From an uncultured Bacteroides sp. (lineage in GTDB: Bacteria; Bacteroidota; Bacteroidia; Bacteroidales; Bacteroidaceae), in the NCBI RefSeq assembly GCF_910586915.1, contig NZ_CAJULN010000006.1, forward strand, positions 1 through 64,000: a stretch of DNA of 64,000 nucleotides. Direction: 5' to 3'. The notes under the pieces were generated by a model. That model had not been told where the DNA came from. It saw only the letters and a program-made list of their open reading frames with translations, and made no database searches. The position numbers were made by a program, and so were the translations under genes. Positions 60,472 through 64,000 of the stretch are shown here, in pieces. Position 1 is the stretch's first letter, and each line of letters opens with the position of its first letter.

Positions 60472-61017
60472 ATGAAAAAAATAAGTTTTTTACTAGTGCT
60501 ATTAGTGGGCATATCTATTGTGTCATGTACTAATGAATTAGATGAAATGGTAGGGAAGCAAAATTTGCAAGCCCGTTCTATTGAGCCTAGATTTACAGGG
60601 AATATATCAGAAAATCAGGCGATTGCATTGATGAATAAATTCTTGGATGCACCATCCTTTTTTTATTTTGAGGATGTCATTGGCTTCGATCCGACAACGT
60701 CTATTTCCACAGGAAGTTTCACCGTTACCAGAAATGGAAAAACGATACATGTGCGTTCTATTCAAGTTGGGGTAATAGGAAAGAACGGAAAATATGGGGT
60801 TTATGGAACTCCAGTAACGAGCAAGGAATTTTATTCATTGAGAAATGGTATGGTTTTGCATGGAGAACCTATTTATGAAGAGAATGATGTGGAAAGAGCC
60901 AACCCAGTAGGAATGCGTTATTACTATACGACTAATGATGTAAATCATAGTCAAAATTGCTGGATTGCTATCAATTGGGCTGATGCTTCTACATTTGAAA
61001 GTATAATTGGTTGGTGA
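60472..61017 (+). CDS. Lipoprotein of unknown function
   Basis: A 181-residue protein with signal ending IVSC and a leader TNELDEMVGKQN that resembles that of the 56818 lipoprotein (TNEMDELVKDSS). The mature part begins with SENQAIALMNKFLDAPSFFY, similar to the propeptide-like domain found with C10 peptidases and their inhibitors, followed by a beta-rich domain. The similar leader links it to the MACPF cassette. Confidence 0.5.
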   Translation: MKKISFLLVLLVGISIVSCTNELDEMVGKQNLQARSIEPRFTGNISENQAIALMNKFLDAPSFFYFEDVIGFDPTTSISTGSFTVTRNGKTIHVRSIQVGVIGKNGKYGVYGTPVTSKEFYSLRNGMVLHGEPIYEENDVERANPVGMRYYYTTNDVNHSQNCWIAINWADASTFESIIGW

Positions 61018-61022
61018 GTGTT

Positions 61023-61889
61023 ATGACTATTATATCTTTAAGAAAGTTACCATCGTTTTGGTTGGTAACTTTCTTTATATTGCAAGTTTCCTGTACTGTT
61101 ACAAGAGAATATCCTTTTATGAATCGTAGTTGTATACACTGTGATTCTTTTCCTGTATATTATGCAGATAAATACGATCAATTGGTTTTCATGCAAAAAT
61201 TTCAAGATGGCAGGCAATATTGCAATAAATTGGCCGCCGTTAAGAAGAATGAGAAATGGGGATTTATGGATAGAAACGGGAATGTTATAATTCCTATGAT
61301 GTATGATTGGGTAAGTTGTTTTGGAGAATATGGATTTCATAAATCCTTGGCAATGGCGAAAATAGGCACTGACCAAGATAGAATGCCTATTTTAACGCCT
61401 TGTTCGACAGTGCTTATTAATCAAAAAGGGGATACTATAACTCCTGTATACTGTATAATATTTCCGATTGAAAAGAAATTATCTATTGTTAATAACGGAT
61501 TGCAACTTCAATCTGTAGGGAAGTCATTTGCGGTATCAGACGGCAAATGGGGATGCATAAATGATAAAGGTACGGAAGTGGTGAAATGTCAGTATGATTT
61601 AATTTATCCGTTTCGGGAAAAGATAACATTTGTCCAAAAATCAGGTAAGTGGGGAATGATAGACGAAAAAGGCAGGGAGGTTATTCCATGTATCTATGAT
61701 GATGTATGTTACAAGAGTAATTGTCAAACTATAGATACTCAATTTGATATAGCACCAACAACTGTTTTAAAGAAAACAATAATACCATATCAGCAAAATG
61801 GGATAATTTATATGTTTCAACAAAATAGAATCTATTCTTTTTCAAGTGACGGAAACATTTTAAATATAAATAATCTATCTAATCATTAG
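61023..61889 (+). CDS. WG-repeat protein, probably exported
   Basis: A 288-residue protein from the ATG at 61023. The N-terminus is hydrophobic and ends LQVSC, a possible lipobox. WG-repeat units are visible: KKNEKWGFMDRNGNVIIPMM, DGKWGCINDKGTEVVKCQYD and KSGKWGMIDEKGREVIPCIY. Such beta repeats mediate binding. It ends the AT-rich cargo block. Confidence 0.7.
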   Translation: MTIISLRKLPSFWLVTFFILQVSCTVTREYPFMNRSCIHCDSFPVYYADKYDQLVFMQKFQDGRQYCNKLAAVKKNEKWGFMDRNGNVIIPMMYDWVSCFGEYGFHKSLAMAKIGTDQDRMPILTPCSTVLINQKGDTITPVYCIIFPIEKKLSIVNNGLQLQSVGKSFAVSDGKWGCINDKGTEVVKCQYDLIYPFREKITFVQKSGKWGMIDEKGREVIPCIYDDVCYKSNCQTIDTQFDIAPTTVLKKTIIPYQQNGIIYMFQQNRIYSFSSDGNILNINNLSNH

Positions 61890-62360
61890 ATATAAAAATG
61901 ATAGTATGTACTTATTGAAATACAAGTCAAATGGTATTAACCATTATATCAATGGTATAAGATCAATATTTTGTGATACATTTTTTATATTGTATTTATG
62001 GTTGCTTGTATTCATCAAATTATTAGTAAGATATCTTTGTAGATAATTTTATGATATATACAGAGTACAAGTAGGAGAACGATACGGATTCAATCATGTA
62101 CTAATTTAATTTTGCTAACAGATAATAAAAAGGAAGTATTGAATAACTCAAATAAAAATGACGGTATCAGATTCTTTTTCAGGAGGGTGTGTCGTTATAT
62201 AACATCTAAAAGGGTCGTATCAAACTCCGTTTGAGTAATGATACGACCCTTTCTTTAGTCTTTTTAGGATGTTCTAATTTCAAATTAAAAGTTTATCTTT
62301 TCAAAAATTGAGTTTTGACACTCTCATAATGTTGTTTTACCTGATTTTCTATATTCATTT
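61890..62360. other. AT-rich intergenic region with terminator hairpin
   Basis: 471 bp with no gene recognised. The only structured element is the hairpin at 62209-62252. The rest is AT-rich, consistent with the end of the cargo block. Confidence 0.5.
62209..62252 (+). terminator. Long hairpin with inner stem, probable terminator
   Basis: AAAGGGTCGTATCA (62209-62222) and TGATACGACCCTTT (62239-62252) are perfectly complementary. The loop holds a second small stem, CAAAC-TCC-GTTTG. It is followed by CTTTAGTCTTTTT. It separates the WG-repeat gene from the convergent minus-strand genes. Confidence 0.65.
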
Positions 62361-63068
62361 TCAGGATTGCCTTGATGCAAGAAAATTGAGATAGTCCGCA
62401 ATGGCACGCTGGCAGCCGGTGAAATCAGGTGTCCGTTTGCCTTTACACTTTCTAAAATAGATCGTTCCCGATTTTGTAAGACCGTTTACGGATTTGTTGA
62501 ATGTACCTTTGGTACGGATATGGATTTCAAAACCGTCCCGTTTGGCTATTTCAAGAAAAACATTTGCCTCAATTCGTTCTCCATTTAGAAAACTCTGTTT
62601 ACAATCGTCAATTTGCCGTTGCCATTCTTTTTCCTTTAATCGCTGTTCCTCTTCCTCCTTAGCCTTCAGTTCCAGCCGTTTTTGTTCCTGTCTTTTTAAG
62701 TACGCTTCACGGGCTTGCCACAAAGGTGCAGTGTCAAGCCCAAGAGCTTCAAACACACGGATAGAAAGAAGAGAGATATGAACTCCTCTTTCTAAATCTT
62801 GAAGTGTATTTGTAATCCAATTTTTACAATAAGCGGCAGTTGTTTCTTTGCGTTCCTCCTTGTCAAGGAATCGACGTGAATGCTGTCCGCAAGAGAAGAA
62901 TACATTTTCTATCTTGCAGACAACATGGAATATGTCCTCGCTTTCGTTTCCATATTCGTTTTTTGTAGATAACGAGAGATAAACATTCTCCGCATACGGC
63001 TCCAACTCCATATAAGGAGCGACGACGGTGTTCCCGTCAAACTTGTATTTGAATACTTTTGCTTTCAT
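62361..63068 (-). CDS. Unrecognised element protein with coiled coil
   Basis: A 235-residue soluble protein. The first ~100 residues are mixed (YKFDGNTVVAPYMELEPYAE); ~120-155 are a charged coiled coil (RQEQKRLELKAKEEEEQRLK); the C-terminal ~70 residues are a basic domain (GLTKSGTIYFRKCKGKRTPD). First-position composition resembles the element backbone, not the AT-rich cargo. Last of four small minus-strand genes that are probably one operon. Confidence 0.55.
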   Translation of the reverse strand: MKAKVFKYKFDGNTVVAPYMELEPYAENVYLSLSTKNEYGNESEDIFHVVCKIENVFFSCGQHSRRFLDKEERKETTAAYCKNWITNTLQDLERGVHISLLSIRVFEALGLDTAPLWQAREAYLKRQEQKRLELKAKEEEEQRLKEKEWQRQIDDCKQSFLNGERIEANVFLEIAKRDGFEIHIRTKGTFNKSVNGLTKSGTIYFRKCKGKRTPDFTGCQRAIADYLNFLASRQS

Positions 63069-63082
63069 AATTATATCTGTTA

Positions 63083-63442
63083 TTATTGTTCATTCATATA
63101 ATCCAATATGCTCCCTTCCAGCCTGTCGTATATCCGGTTGAATTGGTCCTGATATTCTTCCAGAAAAGCCCCGTCCGCATCGCACATTTCATCGAGTGTC
63201 TTATTGTTTGTCCGACATAATTCAGTATCGGTCAGTTCACAGACTATTTCGATAAGCATCGAGCGTTCCTTGTCTTCGGGGAGTAATTTGTCTTTTTTCA
63301 GGCAACAATAGTTGCGGATATTGATTCTCAGATACAGGTCTGCCTCTTCCCAGCGTTCATCCGGTAAGAATGTGAATGCCTGTTTCAGTTCATCGGGTTG
63401 TTTGTCCCACCATTCGTTCAAACTCTTCGGTTCCATATTCAT
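63083..63442 (-). CDS. Small unrecognised protein
   Basis: A 119-residue acidic helical protein (MNMEPKSLNEWWDKQPDELK; EEYQDQFNRIYDRLEGSILD). It overlaps the 61-residue gene upstream by 4 bp and lies 14 bp from the coiled-coil gene downstream. No family recognised. Confidence 0.55.
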   Translation of the reverse strand: MNMEPKSLNEWWDKQPDELKQAFTFLPDERWEEADLYLRINIRNYCCLKKDKLLPEDKERSMLIEIVCELTDTELCRTNNKTLDEMCDADGAFLEEYQDQFNRIYDRLEGSILDYMNEQ

Positions 63443-63624
63443 AAGTTTAATTGGTCGATAACCGTTTGGTTTGCCATTGCCGATTCCAAATCACCTTCCC
63501 GCAAATCGTTCGCGTCGCATAATTCACGCAGGTTTCTTACTTCGGCATCAAGGTATTTCCGTGCCGTCTCTTTGTCACACCTGCAAGAGGTGCATATCCT
63601 GTCAATGATTATTGTTTCCATCAT
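63439..63624 (-). CDS. Small unrecognised protein
   Basis: A 61-residue protein, MMETIIIDRICTSCRCDKET then ARKYLDAEVRNLRELCDAND. A Cys-x2-Cys-x-Cys cluster near the start could bind metal; the rest is helical. It overlaps the next gene by 4 bp. Confidence 0.5.
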   Translation of the reverse strand: MMETIIIDRICTSCRCDKETARKYLDAEVRNLRELCDANDLREGDLESAMANQTVIDQLNL

Positions 63625-63629
63625 TATTT

Positions 63630-63977
63630 TTATTTAGTTTTTGTATTGGAACCGGATAAAAGCTGTACGGTTGTCCGGAGTATCTCGTCCAGCCAGTTGA
63701 TGCAACGAGCCCCGAGTTCAAAAGGACCGTCAATTTCGTACAAGTCACGGGAATGTTTGTCTTCCACAACGAGATGGAGGTCCTCCCCGAAGAATTGTAT
63801 CCTGCGCACCAGGCACTCATAGGGATCGCCGTCATGGTCGAACCATATCACGTATACGGCATCCACCGTATCGGGAAACTCCATTTCCGTTTTCCCATAT
63901 TTCTCCAATACCGCTTTTATGGCGGCTGTAATCTCCTTGCGGAGTTTTTCTACTTGTTCGCTGAAATCTGTTTTCAT
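63630..63977 (-). CDS. Small unrecognised protein
   Basis: A 115-residue protein with an N-terminal helix (FSEQVEKLRKEITAAIKAVL) and a beta-rich centre (AVYVIWFDHDGDPYECLVRR; DLHLVVEDKHSRDLYEIDGP). First gene of the four-gene minus-strand set; upstream sequence lies at the window edge. Confidence 0.55.
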   Translation of the reverse strand: MKTDFSEQVEKLRKEITAAIKAVLEKYGKTEMEFPDTVDAVYVIWFDHDGDPYECLVRRIQFFGEDLHLVVEDKHSRDLYEIDGPFELGARCINWLDEILRTTVQLLSGSNTKTK

Positions 63978-64000
63978 AAGGCATAAAAATGAATGCGGGA

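Noticed and set aside
62209..62252. Insertion-sequence end
   Set aside because: No transposase gene or second copy is visible nearby; a terminator explains the hairpin and T-rich tail.

Overview
The window looks like part of a large integrative and conjugative element (ICE) from a gut Bacteroidales species (Bacteroides, Phocaeicola or Parabacteroides). The evidence is a Bacteroidota-type (subtype iii) type VI secretion system with TssN, TssQ, TssO, TssP and TssR and no TssJLM, a Bacteroidales tra operon (traE to traO plus traQ), MobA/MobB/coupling-protein genes, promoters with the Bacteroides -7 box TAnnTTTG, and many acidic-leader lipoproteins. ICE-borne T6SS loci of the architectures called GA1 and GA2 are known in human gut Bacteroidales; which of the two this is cannot be decided without alignment.

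Layout. 1-27233 is the T6SS. On the minus strand are an Rhs/PAAR-type protein cut by the window edge, the sheath genes tssC and tssB, a TPR protein, vgrG and an hcp. Divergent on the plus strand are clpV, two hcp paralogues, an AT-rich effector/immunity candidate pair, two more hcp paralogues, tssE, tssF, tssN, tssK, tssG, tssQ, tssO, tssP and tssR. These are followed by an Hcp with a C-terminal extension, a second effector/immunity candidate pair and two unrecognised genes. 27253-29869 holds two AT-rich HEPN-like genes. 29991-33718 is the mobilization module on the minus strand: coupling ATPase, relaxase, MobA. 33719-34481 is a non-coding control region rich in short repeats. 34482-36357 is a ParA-like gene, a DUF3408 gene and a DUF4122-like gene. 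Between these and traE lie two cargo modules. One is a peptide (RiPP) cluster of precursor, radical SAM enzyme and peptidase-ABC exporter (36779-40822). The other is a minus-strand three-gene operon of DUF262 protein, AAA ATPase and unknown protein (40918-44023). 44351-54405 is the transfer operon traE, F, G, a DUF3876 lipoprotein, traI, J, K, L, M, N, O, Q and a lysozyme-like gene, ending at a strong terminator. 54518-61889 is an AT-rich cargo block with a TetR regulator and an alpha-oxoamine synthase, divergent from a tiny secreted peptide and a string of lipoproteins that includes a MACPF pore-forming candidate. 62361-63977 holds four small unrecognised genes.

Together the element couples DNA transfer with several candidate competition systems: contact-dependent (T6SS with two cargo pairs), a diffusible modified peptide, a surface pore-former, and likely intracellular defence modules (HEPN genes, DUF262/AAA). 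The least explained parts are the peptide cluster with its CxCxCxC core, the DUF262/AAA/unknown trio, a seven-unit array of exact 23-bp period between traJ and traK, and three tandem 10-bp repeats that occur both upstream of traE and in the mob/parA control region.
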